Part shown: positions 11,556 to 22,200 of the stretch, one piece after another | Position numbering within the stretch: the first letter of the stretch is position 1 | Layout of the letters: each line of letters opens with the position of its first letter | Source: Cyathus striatus | Taxonomy: Eukaryota > Basidiomycota > Agaricomycetes > Agaricales > Nidulariaceae | Direction: 5' to 3' | Length of the DNA stretch: 64,000 nucleotides | NCBI GenBank assembly: GCA_025738555.1 | Contig: JAOVFP010000008.1 | Location: 682,001-746,000 of the forward strand | Program-made: the position numbers and the translations under genes | Notes under the pieces: model-generated | What the model saw: the letters and a program-made list of their open reading frames with translations, nothing else | Databases searched by the model: none | What the model was told of the DNA's origin: nothing

Positions 11556-11800
11556 GTCCACATAGAATCCACTTAGAAAAGTACACATGAAGTACACCTT
11601 AAGTACACCTTTCAACTGTTATTTTCATCAAGTTATAAGGTGGAATCCATGTGTACTCCACATGGTTCCATGTGAATTACACATGGAAAATGTGTACTTT
11701 TTTCCAGATATGTGGATTCCATGTGGACTTCACATGGAAATGTGTACTACACATGGAGTACATGTGTATAGGTGGGTGTGTGGAAAGTACTGCATTTCCA
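11556..11800. repeat. ACATGTG palindromic repeat field, right of the satellite
   Basis: Repeated TCCACATGG, CCATGTG and TGTACTACACATGGAGTACA words mirror the field at 10155-10430. Together they may be the subterminal zones of one element carrying the satellites, but no terminal repeat or target duplication was found. Confidence 0.6.
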
Positions 11801-12016
11801 CTACACCAGTAGTGCACATACTTCTAAGATGTTACTTTGGTACATATCTACTGTGATTACTATATACTAACCCTTGTAAAATGTGGTTTGTCTAGAGAAG
11901 AGTACATAGCCATAAAGTATATGGATCTTGTCAAAGTATATAGCATTTACGTGCATGCCCCCATGCACCAAAAGAAAAAGGAATATATATGCAACATCTA
12001 GAATCCCACATGAAAG

Positions 12017-12090
12017 TACTTTCGAAGGAATTAAACCCTCTTTATGTAAGTAGTTCACTTCGAAGAAGGTTACTGTTACACTAGTAAGTC
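12017..12090 (-). repeat. tRNA-like sequence, class gamma
   Basis: This is a decayed gamma copy. The B box is GGTTTAATTCC instead of GGTTCGATTCC, and the A-box-like region reads TAGTGTAACAG. Confidence 0.6.
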
Positions 12091-12200
12091 TCTACTGTAA
12101 ATCATTATGAAGTATACTGTTACCCACCTCCTAGCTACACTAGAGCACATACTCATATATAAAAAGTTAAAATACTTATTGGAGAACCCAAATTAGATGA

Positions 12201-12275
12201 TGCACATTCAGGAGGAATCTAACCCCCACTATAAATTGTGGCAATGTTTCTTTACCACCACGCCAGCAACACATG
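12201..12275 (-). repeat. tRNA-like sequence, class delta
   Basis: On the minus strand it has TGGCGTGGTGG (A-box-like) and GGTTAGATTCC (altered B box), about 40 bp apart. Confidence 0.6.
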
Positions 12276-12357
12276 TTGTATTGTATTAACGAGTTACTTA
12301 GTGTATAGGTGGAAGAGCTCTGAAATAAAAAAGTTGTGATATAGGGAGAGGCCATAT

Positions 12358-12413
12358 GTATTCTGAGGGAATTGAACCCAACCGCATACCTAACCACTAC
12401 GCCAGGAACACAT
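12358..12413 (-). repeat. tRNA-like sequence, class epsilon
   Basis: TGGCGTAGTGG matches the pol III A-box consensus, and GGTTCAATTCC follows after only about 17 bp. The spacing leaves no room for an anticodon arm. Confidence 0.65.
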
Positions 12414-12539
12414 GTACTAATTCAATCACTACATCTTTTATATCTACACTAGCACAATACTACTGAGAGGAACAAAAAGAGATCTATATCAACCAATTGT
12501 AAAACCATGTATGAACATTGATAAATACCCCACCCCCAA

Positions 12540-12890
12540 CTACCCACTAAAAACTCACAGTAGCCTTCCACCAGCTCTCCAACACATCCCACCCTTTAAA
12601 CCCACAGGCATAGAAGGGCATCCCACATCTCCTTCTTAACGTGCTCACATTCTCTACAGGATGCCTCGCAGAAGGGACATAGGCTTACAGTGAACACGGA
12701 GCAGCTGTCCACATGAAAGTGGAGGAATCTGACTACGTCACATGACGAGGTGTTTTCGGTGCAGTGGAGGTGTGCATGGGGGCGTGTGTTCAGTGGTACT
12801 TGTTGTTGGGTTGGGTTGTGGACTTATCGCCTACGGAAAGCTAGAAACTGCCGGCAGGAACGGGCCGGTAATTGTTGTGGTCTATGCACG
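12540..12890 (-). pseudogene. decayed copy of the FRRECEH family gene
   Basis: On the minus strand this reads fragments such as FREASCRECEH and EMWDALLCLWV before stops. The full family is described under the copy at 34585-35045. Here frameshifts and stops break it, and only the C-terminal block is readable. Confidence 0.5.
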
Positions 12891-13275
12891 CTAACGGCCA
12901 TCTCCACAGCTATAGTATATTCTACAAGCTCTATCCGGCACTGCACGAGACAGTCATATCCATATTATCGCTCTCCGACAGCACCTTCCCTCCTTTTCCC
13001 CTTCCACTTTATGCACCCATACATCACATACAAATTGTCCAAATTAAAGGGTTGCATTAAACTCGGTAACACCCGATCGTACGACTCACGTTTTGGAGGC
13101 CCGTTACAAATCGAAGTAACACATCGTTAGTTCACTACACCTACAACGCACGTACTTACCTTACATTTCTTTGATGAAGTTGTAAAAGTAGGAAATGAAG
13201 CAAATGTTACTTACCATATGCATTTAGCATTTAGTATTAGAACAAAACAAAAAGAAGTATATAGATATGGTCATT

Positions 13276-13345
13276 GCTTCAGAAGGAATCGAACCCTCAT
13301 CATGGTAATTCACATCGAGGATGGTTACCAATACACCAATAATAC
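13276..13345 (-). repeat. tRNA-like sequence, class alpha
   Basis: The T-stem pairs well (GAGGG with CCTTC around TTCGATT). The A-box-like segment is TGGTGTATTGG. A hairpin CATC-CTC-GATG takes the place of an anticodon arm. Confidence 0.65.
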
Positions 13346-13562
13346 TATACTACGCTGTAAGTTATTATTGAATAAATGTACTTAATAGCTCGACGCGTTC
13401 GTAATTATCATCATTGGAAACTTCCCCGCGCTGATCTCTGAATAAAAATAGTGAATAAGAAGAAATTTAAACCACTGTGAATATTATTACCGTGGTAAAT
13501 CCGAATTTGACATGGAGGAAGAACTCTCGAGTAAAAAGTTTAAGCATAGAAGTTGACAAACA

Positions 13563-13641
13563 CACGTATTGTTGGGGAATCGAACCCAAACCCACGTCCC
13601 GAGGTACTAACCTCTGTTTCCACTACTCCAGTAGTGCGCGT
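13563..13641 (-). repeat. tRNA-like sequence, class beta
   Basis: It has TGGAGTAGTGG and a perfect B box GGTTCGATTCC, with about 45 bp between them as in tRNA genes with a variable arm. The acceptor ends pair poorly (about 3 of 7), so it is not a functional tRNA. Confidence 0.65.
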
Positions 13642-13816
13642 GCTTCTGAGATGTTGCCTTCGTGCATATCTACTAGTTATTACTAGTTTTTACAATTAAC
13701 CCTCATAAATGTGCTTTGTTTAGAGGAGAGTAACTGGATCTTGTCAATTTGTCTAGCATGTATGCGCATACCCTATTGACCAAAAGAATAAAAGGTTTCT
13801 TTCAATACTGCCCATG

Positions 13817-13889
13817 TACTTTTGAAGGAATCGAACCCTCGTTACTATGTAGTTCACTTCGAGGAAGGCTACCGTTACACCAGTAAGTC
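13817..13889 (-). repeat. tRNA-like sequence, class gamma
   Basis: A well-kept gamma copy. It has TGGTGTAACGG, hairpin CTTC-CTC-GAAG, T-stem GAGGG/CCTTC, and most acceptor pairs possible. Confidence 0.65.
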
Positions 13890-13966
13890 TCTCTTGTAAA
13901 TGATTTTGATTATGAAGTCAACTGTTACACACTCCGTAGCTACACGATACTCGTTCAAAGTTATGC

Positions 13967-14042
13967 AATGAACGTTTGGGAGGAATTGAATCTCTACTAC
14001 AATCGTGGCAACGTATCGTTCCCACTACGACAACAACGCACA
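13967..14042 (-). repeat. tRNA-like sequence, class delta
   Basis: The B box is decayed (GATTCAATTCC) and the A box is altered. It is recognised by position between gamma and zeta and by its GTGGCAACGTATCGTT core. Confidence 0.5.
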
Positions 14043-14152
14043 TACTAGTAATAGTTGCACTGTATTACTTTTTTGCTGAAGCAGTTATTTTAACGGATAG
14101 TTACTACATGGGAAAAAACAAAAGATTATCGATTAGTACTTGTAGGCTTAGT

Positions 14153-14240
14153 GCATTTAGAAGGAATCGAACCCTCTTTAAGGTATTATTCAACCTTAGC
14201 TTTGAGGAAGGCTACAGCTTCCATTACACCAGGAATACTT
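14153..14240 (-). repeat. tRNA-like sequence, class zeta
   Basis: The B box is GGTTCGATTCC and the A-box-like segment is TGGTGTAATGG. It carries a longer inner hairpin related to TAGCTTT-CCTC-AAAGCTA. Confidence 0.65.
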
Positions 14241-14705
14241 AGCTTTCCTGTATCACTAAGTCGACATAACGAGTTACTTGGTGTATAGGTCGAAGAGCTC
14301 TGAAATAAAAGAGTTGCGATATATTTAGAAAACCTCTTACTCGTTGATACAAGCTGTGCCCTTGTCTCTATCTACGCTCAAAGATCTGTGAAGTTTCTCC
14401 TCTCCTCAAGGGTACTGACCTACTGCTCAAGGGTGTCCTCTGCGCTCGCTACGCTAAATACCTATCACTATTCTCAAAAATACCCATTTCTTCACTACGC
14501 TACGATCAAAAATCGCTATCGCTCGACCCGCGCTCAAAGCTTGCTCCCCAAGGAGGGCTCAATCCTCTAAGATATACATTTCTCGATAGATTAAGGAAGA
14601 TGAATTAATATAATTCGGGTATCCAACGCACAGAGAAAGTAATGTTGTCGAACCGAAGTTAGGCAGAAGCGAATAATACTAAAAGTACCATTCTTGTATA
14701 CAAAA

Positions 14706-15240
14706 TCCCAAGCCAGCGTAGTTCGTCATGCCCTCATGGTACATATAGTTAGTTCGAAGTTCGAACCACAGAACACCCAAGGTATAAAAATAGCGTATTA
14801 TTCATTTTTTGTGTCACACACCTTTATCTCAGCACTCCAGAAACATATCCCGGATACATACTTATAGTACAGCGCAGCTATAATTTACAAGTACACCGCT
14901 GTTAACTCTATAAATATTATTCTCATGTGCAAAAATTCCAAACCAGCGTAGTTCACGGGGACTAATCCTCGTACCACACTCAGCGTACAAAGCGATAGTT
15001 CGAACCACGGACACGCAGGGTACGCTATAGCAGACTGGATGATTAACTTTTCGGTCACTTTATCATCCATATACAAGCCTTCCTACCCCAGCACTTCTAA
15101 GTAGTTACATGATAATTAGTACAGTAATAAAAACTTCACAACTACCATTTCCATATACAAAATGACAAGCCTGTGTAGTTCACAGGTGCTAATCGTCGTA
15201 CTACACTCATGGTACAGAGTTAGCTCGTACTAAAGGGTAT
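14706..15240 (+). repeat. three class eta tRNA-like sequences
   Basis: Copies at about 14706-14785, 14933-15020 and 15163-15240 share AGCGTAGTTCA...GACTAATCGTCGTACCAC, and the best one ends with GTTCGAACCACGGACACGC. Read on the plus strand they show a D-arm-like and T-arm-like order, opposite to classes alpha to zeta. Confidence 0.5.
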
Positions 15241-15682
15241 ATAAGTGTGAATAACCTTTATATTTTGTCAAGCAGCCTAGTATCTCAATGTTTCATATAC
15301 ATAATCCGGATACATTTACTTTGATGCTGAAGCAACTATTTATTATAACGGAAACTTATTAGTAAATGAGATAAAACAATAGAATGCTTACAACTAATTA
15401 TGCATGGATGGTTGCAGTGTCTGTTACGCCAGGAATACTTAGCTCTCATGTATCGTTAAGTCTATATAGCGAGTTACTTAATGCATAGTCGAAGAGCTCT
15501 GAAATAAAAGAGTTGAGACAATATCTAACTGCGTACCTAACCACTACGAACGCATATACCAATTCATTCATTACACCCCTCGTATCTACACTACCGCAAT
15601 ACTACTGAGTAAAATAAAAGAGAAATATATAACAACCAATTGTGAAACTATGAACAAATATCGATAATTACCCCACTCCCAA

Positions 15683-16390
15683 CTACGCACTAAAACCTCG
15701 CAGCACCTCTTCTACTAGCCTCCAACACATCCTAGCCCTCAAGCACGCACAGGTGTGGAAGCGCATCCCACATCTCCCCGCCAAGCGCTCACATTCTCTC
15801 CAAAACACTTTGGGGAAGGGGGTACACAACCCCACAGCAAACACGGACCTATTGTCCGCGTGAAAGTCGAGGAATCCGTCTATGTCGAATAAGGAGCTTA
15901 TTTCAGCGGGGCGGAGGCGTGCCTGGGGGGATGTGGTTTGTGTAAGTGCTGCGAACCTGCGGCAAGGGAGTGTATTGGGAGGGGAAGGGGGGAAGTACAA
16001 TTCGAGATAGAGGGATTGTTTCGGTGGAGGTGGAGGTGGAGGTGGAGGTGGTAAGGGGGTACTCCCCACTGTGCGCGCTAACAGCCATCTCTGCTCCCAC
16101 TACTTGATTCTGCATTCTGCATCAGCATAAGTTCAATACGGCACGAGATGGCCATATCTCCGTTGTCCCCGTCCCCAATACCTTCGTCCCCACTTCCTCC
16201 TGGCCGTCTTCCTTCTCTTCACGTACCCACTCCCACCTCCTTTGTGGATCCTACACCATACCCCCTCTTACGTCTTCTCAAGCGGATGCGAACAAATACA
16301 CTAAACAACTCTCGGCACGATCCAACCTAACCCGAATCATTGGCCAGTTGCAGCGCCATGAAGTGGATATGGTCGATAGGTAGAATGGTG
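15683..16390 (-). pseudogene. decayed copy of the FRRECEH family gene
   Basis: A frame from 16069 to 15683 stays open and begins with a run of prolines. It contains DIDGFLDFHADNRSVFAVG and FPKVFWRECERLAGR, then a frameshift in the C-terminal block. Upstream to about 16390 are remnants of the N-terminal part (VFVRIRLRRR). This is one of about nine copies in the window and it sits in the usual place after the zeta and eta sequences. Confidence 0.5.
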
Positions 16391-16559
16391 CGTGTTGTGT
16401 CGCGCAAGCACCATGCTGGATGGTCGTGGGGAATGTGAAGTGGAGGTGCACAAGGGTGGGGTGTAGAGGTATGAGGCGGTGTATTTTTGCGAGAGGCGTA
16501 GATAGGGTTGGTGGTTGTGGTTGTGGTTCTAAGAAGCTGGATCGTGGGGTGTGAGTAAT

Positions 16560-16802
16560 TTATGAAAAGTATGAAAGGGGAAGGGGAGATAGAGGACTAG
16601 GAGTGCTACGTGGCTCAATGAAGACGGGTGTGCTCAACGCGGGTTGGATTGCGTGCTCGATAAGGAGCTGGGACAGTACTGTCCCAATGAAATGACGTAC
16701 ATGTCCAAAGTTGAAAGAAGGCCACTGTGACAAAGAAAGATAGAAGGGCGGGTGTGAGGTACAAGAGGAAAGGCAAAGGGAGTCACAATTCGTGTCGTGC
16801 AA
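16560..16802 (-). other. conserved open frame at the module end, doubtful gene
   Basis: An 80-codon frame contains WPSFNFGHVRHFIGTVLSQL. The counterpart at 49996-50274 is also open, with few residue changes. Co-duplication of DNA may explain this; no family is recognised. Confidence 0.25.
16669..16686. other. 18 bp perfect palindrome
   Basis: TGGGACAGTACTGTCCCA is self-complementary and is conserved at the equivalent place in block 4 (50111-50128). It could be a protein-binding site of the repeat. Confidence 0.6.
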
Positions 16803-17099
16803 GCGTATGTGACGCGTACTTATTTATTTGGTATTGCTTGGCTGGAGCCTCTGCTGCCTGCGTGGTGCACACTGCACAGCTCTCACTCACCTCTGCTACT
16901 TTTCGGCTCATGGCTTTCGAGCCGAGCGAACAGCAACACTAGCTCATGTACAGTGCCCTTCAAGGTCTGGATCATGCCAATAACTCCTACTGTTGGCCAA
17001 TTGTAAGCATTCCTCGAGATATCAGTGAATTTGATTATGTAACCAAATCACTTATGATCACGTAATTAATAGTGCCTGTATAAGTGTATATAATATCCA

Positions 17100-17890
17100 T
17101 TTGACGGTCATCATGTTAAGGTTCCTTGCGGGCAACGTCTACCGCTAGTGTGGTACTTTCACCTCCAGTAAGTTAGTCATCGTATTTTTAATTCTATCTC
17201 TTTAGTTCATCCTACTAGTCAAAACTCGTGGTGCTTCAATCACTTTCCTCCTATCTTCAAGTGGCCATTCGATCGGATCCCACTATGTCAAGAACAACTC
17301 AAATCGCTGATTCACGCAACTTAAACCCATGGTTTATGAAGTCCACTTTCGATAGCTCGACGGCGTATAGTCATTTTCATGGTTTATTGGAATGCTCAAG
17401 CACTGGATCAAGAGTAGCAACACAGCACATATGGCTGGAAGAGGTTGAAAAGGATTCAGACATGGATAAATTTTAATATTGATACCTGTTCATCAACTCA
17501 GAAGACCACGTGTTACACTTCGAAGATTTAGAAAATATATCCACATCGTCTAATTTGAATGAGACAGATGAGGCAAGTGGTTCGAAGTTCCACTTCATAT
17601 CTGTACGTCTTTTATAACTTATCGCAGATTTATCTCACGTTTCTATAGCGCTTAGCTCGAACTCTTCATCCGACTTTGGTAGGCACTTTCTTGGACTATG
17701 CACCTACTGTCCTTGGTCCTTCTTCCAAACCATCAGGAACAGAAATGCAGCTAATACTGTCAGTGTCACAAGTGGTTCATAGCCTGTATGGGATAATGAG
17801 TCAAATACCACAAAAAGTCGCCATAAGGTGTGTAGTGCACTCTAATCTCATATGAGATCCGCACTAGGTGCGAGAGAGTACTGGAAACAT
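17100..17890 (+). pseudogene. broken gene fragment, weakly like the C-terminal part of Ipi1/TEX10-type proteins
   Basis: Exon-like pieces occur in order: VVLSPP, an intron GTAAGT...TTTAG (about 17158-17200), then NSWCFNHFPPIFKWPFDRIP. A frame change leads to WLEEVEKDSDMDKF, stops, and NSEDHVLHFEDLENISTSSN. After another GT...TATAG intron comes RTLHPTLVGTFLDYAPTVLG with LILSVSQVVHSLYGIM. The last block resembles what I recall of pre-rRNA-processing Ipi1 C-termini, but the match is from memory and weak. Frame changes and stops imply a decayed partial gene. Confidence 0.35.
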
Positions 17891-17929
17891 TGTAATTATG
17901 AATAAAGAGAGAAATGGAAAGAGGGGGTA

Positions 17930-18775
17930 TTAAAGCCACACCCAGGTCATGCCAGAGATACGGCCAACGGCTAAATCAGCAACTTGGTCAAAGGCGGAGA
18001 GGGAAAAGTCAAGATCAGTAATAGCACAAGCTTCACAGCGGTCTGTGATGGCAACTTTGACTGACTTGCCCTGGTCTGGAAGAGACATAAATAGGTGCGA
18101 TGGAGAGATGTAAATTTAGAAATGCGTACGGGTAGCCTTCACCTTTCTGTTGCAGATGGGATTATTGTTGGGGTTTACATGGGTGTATCCACTATGGCCG
18201 AGGTGAGAAAAATAGTTGGAAGATAGAACACGCGGAAAACTTACGGAAAGTTGTCGAAGAGCAGTTTGGAAGCAGCAGCAATAAAATCGGTGTCTGTGTT
18301 GACGATGCCACACGCACCCAAACCAGCTGCAAAAAATGAGTTTTTTTTTTTTTTTGCAACAGAGAAGAAAAGGCTTACTGCCATAGAAAGTACCCTGTCC
18401 GGTTTGAGTGCCAACCATGAAGGAAGGAAGGTCAGAAGAAGAAGTAGTCTCGGCAGCCGGAGAAGACATCTCAGCCCTGGCGGCGGCGGGAGCTGCTGTG
18501 GTAGATGGCTTTTTCTCAGTGGTGGTTGGCCTCTCCTTGGTGGTGGAGGAAAAAGCTGGTGCAGTAGCTGCCGGACGATTGGCATAATTAAGAGTGTACG
18601 CTGCCATACGGTATGTGTAAGACGTACAAAAAACAAAATATGTCCCATGTTTATCCTGACACATAGTGGGATTAGCTACAGCAGTGTTCCCGGTTACATT
18701 GAAAGGATTAGGCACTGCCTGTGCAGATGCAACGAGGAATGTGATGAGAGAAAATAGAGCTAGAGCGTACCACAT
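17930..18775 (-). CDS. RlpA-like double-psi beta-barrel secreted protein
   Basis: Four exons: 18775-18379, 18326-18245, 18191-18130 and 18075-17930. Introns are 52, 53 and 54 bp, all GT-AG, and the joined frame is 229 codons including TAA. I chose the ATG at 18775 because it begins a signal peptide (MWYALALFSLITFLVASAQA); the open frame extends 23 codons further upstream. A Thr/Ser/Pro/Ala-rich linker (about residues 70-120) leads to the barrel: GQGTFYGTGLGACGI, FIAAASKLLF, NPICNRKV, then VKVAITDRCEAC and TDLDFS, ending MTWVWL. Such proteins are secreted, expansin/barwin-like, and thought to act at cell walls; catalysis is unproven. No stop or frameshift is present. The genes on both sides are repeats. 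Confidence 0.9.
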
Positions 18776-18849
18776 ATTGAGTAATATTGGTGGTGGTTGA
18801 GCAATTAGATAGCTGTTTAAATATCCCGTAAATGAGGACTGCATCAGCG

Positions 18850-20320
18850 CGCGTTGGCAAGTTCCACAGGGGAAGTTAGATGATCAGTTCTCGGGCCACG
18901 GATGACATGCACAAACAGCGATGTTTATCTTATCACATATACTCTGTGATCAGCTTTCGATGGTATAACTCGTTGTCGTGAATATTTGATTGGTCACTAG
19001 TCACTTCCTGCTCCATGTTGGCTCCCACCTCAGACAAGGGTAAATCGGGTCATTGTAAATATGGTACAGATTTTAGCATATTCAGAATAATGTTCTCACC
19101 CTGATGCGCAAAATGGCCTTTTTTGGGGGGTGTAAAAAACCGGGTTGTACCATATTTAGTATTTACTGCGATCCGATTCACTATTGTCTGGGGTGTCCAT
19201 GAGTGGACTCGTGCATATTGTTCCATTATCCATCAGCGACCTTGACAATGAAAGATGGGCTATTCAGCCCACATCATCTTCACCTCGGACAGTTTGGTAC
19301 CATTATATTTAGTATTCATCTCCGAGGGGCTGAAATAGTGTTTGGAGAAAGGGGTTCCAGTGGACAGTAGAAGAGTCACACTTATATGTGTAAAGCATCC
19401 GTTAGTGGTGTATAATAAAAGTATAGTAGAATTCTCTTGTTCAATCCATTTCCAACTCTATTGATGAAATTGAATATTGCTGTACGAGGCTCTCACATGG
19501 TGCGCAGTATGTGTTGATATTATCCTATCTCGACATATGCGGGTTTTATCTTATCTCAGAACTCCGGTGTAGATATTATTAGGTAGAGACATAATTAGTA
19601 GAATTATTTACAATACTGCTGTACTCAACAGCGTAACAGCTTTCTATACAGCAGTAGATATTTATATATACCTCTTGTATAGTATATACTGTACTATTTT
19701 GACCAACTGTTCAGACCTATTTGAGTGCGATGGCCCAAACCTCTGTTTGATGGTTACTAAAGTGTGTGACCAATATTGTGTACTGTTCATAGAAAACTCC
19801 TTCCGCTGAGCATACCTTGTGAGAACCCCATTATTTTTCTCTAATGTTCAGTGTATCTCTGTTTGCGACCCTCTGTAACCCTCAGTAAATACGAAATGCC
19901 GTGCAATGTCATGCCTATGGCATGTAGTGGGCATGCATGCCTAGCGCATGACAAAATGCACTTTTTTAAGTCATCTATCTTGCATCTGAGGGCCACCTAC
20001 AAGGCACCCGAGCAATAGCTATACATCATGTAGATAACACTAGTACATTGTGTAATATACATCTCTTAAACATCAACAGGTCATGAAAAGAACATCCAGC
20101 CGGCATTTAAAGATGATATTTTCAACATGTAAATAACATGAGAATATCATGCATCCGGCATCTTAACAACATCTAGCAGACATGCTGAAAAATATGCATT
20201 GACATCTATGGATCAGCATGTTGACATCCACAGATAGATCATCTCATCAACATGCTTATCTCATATCATTAAGATCATACTAAAATCTCTTAGGTATGCT
20301 ATAGCAGTAATTAAATCGGC
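18850..20320. other. intergenic, no gene; short repeated words
   Basis: ATGGTAC and TACCATAT words recur at 19058, 19150 and 19298. From 20050 to 20280 AACATC and GACATC words are frequent and continue beyond the hAT-like insertion at 24050, showing that both sides were once joined. Confidence 0.4.
19512..19693 (+). repeat. truncated LTR-like repeat
   Basis: It starts TGTTGATATTAT and matches, in the opposite orientation, the first 190 bases or so of the LTR-like repeat at 20643-21063. Shared words include CTGCTGTACT and GCAGTAGATATTTATAT. It is diverged and lacks the TATA and downstream part. Confidence 0.6.
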
Positions 20321-20642
20321 ATTTCATTGGGCCATCAACTTTTCGAGTTACCAGTAACTTGAATGGAACTCGACTGGAACTTGACTGGAACTTAACTTAG
20401 GAACTTACCTGTAACTCGAAAAATGTAAATTGTATGGTATATCACAGACATTCTAACACTACTATGGATTGCTAGATTAATGATCACTCACTATTGCGCT
20501 TCCGCGCTCATTGTTTCCCACGCCCCTGAATGTCAATCATTAATTTGATCTGATGCTTCTACCTCTATCAAATAAAAAATAGGGCCATCTAGTGGCAAAA
20601 CCCACTACCTACCAAATAAACAATAGGGCCAGGTAAGAGAAT

Positions 20643-21063
20643 TGAGAATATTTATTAATAATACAAATTTAAAATACAGTAATTGATACAATAGATTAAA
20701 ACTGTAGAAACAGCAAGGACTCTGCACAGGGCAGTTGCTGATCTGGGTACAGGCTCACCTGAGAGGTAGAGTATGTAGATAGAGGCTTAGAGTGACTGTA
20801 AGAAGAGTAAAGACTTTCTTATTGTTATCCAGTAAAACTGGGGGGTTTATATACTGTACAAGAGGTGTATATAAATATCTACTGCTGTAAAAGGAGCTGT
20901 TAAGCTGTTATGTTGTTAAGTACAGCAGTACCGTATATAGTGCTACTATAATTACATCTACCTAAGAATAAACATACTAGAAGGTTCTAGTATGTGCTAC
21001 GGAGTTCCATGATTAGATAAGATCCGCTAGATCCGCTTTTGTCGAGATAAGATAATCTCAACA
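20643..21063 (-). repeat. LTR-like repeat, 421 bp
   Basis: On the minus strand it begins TGTTGAGATTATCTTATC and ends ATATTCTCA, with a TATA box (TATATAAA, 20846-20853) followed by a C-run. This suits a copia-like LTR with promoter. No target duplication is visible and no retroelement body adjoins it. Confidence 0.55.
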
Positions 21064-21794
21064 AAAACTCATATATTTTGTGGATAAGTCTGGAAAGAAA
21101 CTGGTTGTGATAGGTGAGATTAAAATAAAGCAAATTGATATACCCTGGACAATTCAGACTTGTTAAGTCACATAGTTATTTAACATGGAAGAAAGATATT
21201 TAGTAGAAAAGGATGATAAGTTATCTTCATTAATATTTTAGAGATTTTAAAATAAGTATTAGTACTGAATGTGAATTAGTGGGATTGAGTATATTTTGTA
21301 ATACATTTATTTTTAACTCTGACTGGGAAGGTATTTGTTGCAAAGATGCATAACATTCAGCTTTTTATTGGACACACTGGAATATATCAGATGTGCAACA
21401 GCATGGGTAACCCATGGGTATCTGGAGCTCAACCCATACCCATACCCATGCTAGCCTGTACCCATTCTCATGGGTATGGGTTCCCACAGGTATCACAACC
21501 CATAGGTTTTACTAATATTTACAAATTTTAGAATAAGAAAGAATATAAGATGAAATATGCCATAGCACTCAGACCAGACATGCAAATATTATGTACAATA
21601 GCTTGTTTTGTATGTACATTACAAGGCTTGTGATATGTGAGCACTCAGCTGAATTGAGTTAAAATTGGCAGCTCTAAGATACTATCTTCAGGTAGGCAAT
21701 GGTATGGGAATTGTACTAGGAAAGTCTAGTATACTCAAAACAATAAATGTTGAATTATAATGAACTATAGTACAACTATTTATATGTAGTATAG

Positions 21795-22200
21795 TATGGG
21801 CATGAAACAGAGGGGTTAAAAATGAAGCAGAGAGAGCAAAAGAAATGTAGAGATTTTATAAATGAAGCAAATAAAATAGAATCGACATAGAGAGAGAAGG
21901 AATGAAGTAGGGAGGTCTGTAACAAAGCAGGGAGAGCTGCAATGAAGCTGAGAGAGAGCAGAATTAAATTAGCTAGAGTAGGAACAAGTTATAAAGAGCA
22001 GGAACAAAGCATAGAGACCAGAAACTAGACAGGGAGATAAAAAATGAAGAAGAGAGCAGAAACCAAGCAGAGAGAGCATGAACTAGGCAGAGAGAGCAGG
22101 AACAGATTGAGAATGATGGAGAGAGAATAAGAACAAGTTAGAGAGAGCATGAACAAAACAGATAGGTTAATGGCTTATGAACAAGGCAGTAAGCTTAAGG
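21795..22200. repeat. decayed AGCAGGAACAAAGCAGAGAG repeat field
   Basis: Units of roughly 25-30 bp built on GAACAAGTTAGAGAGAGCA and AAGCAGAGAGAGCA recur about 14 times with many changes, giving a strongly purine-biased plus strand. Confidence 0.6.

Larger units (their letters stand above)
11870..16840. repeat. tRNA-like module block 1
   Basis: This block holds a partial module (11880-12900) and a fuller one (13000-16840). Order along the plus strand is gamma, delta, epsilon, decayed gene copy, alpha, beta, gamma, delta, zeta, then three eta sequences, then a second gene copy. Alpha to zeta are my labels for six recurrent tRNA-like sequences with a B-box-like GGTTCGATTCC on the minus strand. 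The signature GAAGAGCTCTGAAATAAAA recurs between members. The block ends with GTGACGCGTACTTATTTATT, the site that is interrupted in the fourth block. Confidence 0.8.

Noticed and set aside
11128..11615. Overlapping 117-152 codon minus-strand frames rich in Pro/Cys/His
   Set aside because: Product of the 33 bp minisatellite; no similarity to known proteins.
18241..18757. Open frames of 168 (plus) and 135 (minus) codons over the RlpA-like gene
   Set aside because: Shadows of the spliced gene; the plus frame has Lys and Arg runs and crosses introns.
21400..21505. ACCCATACCCAT palindromic run as a transposon end
   Set aside because: It folds on itself, but no partner end or duplication was found.
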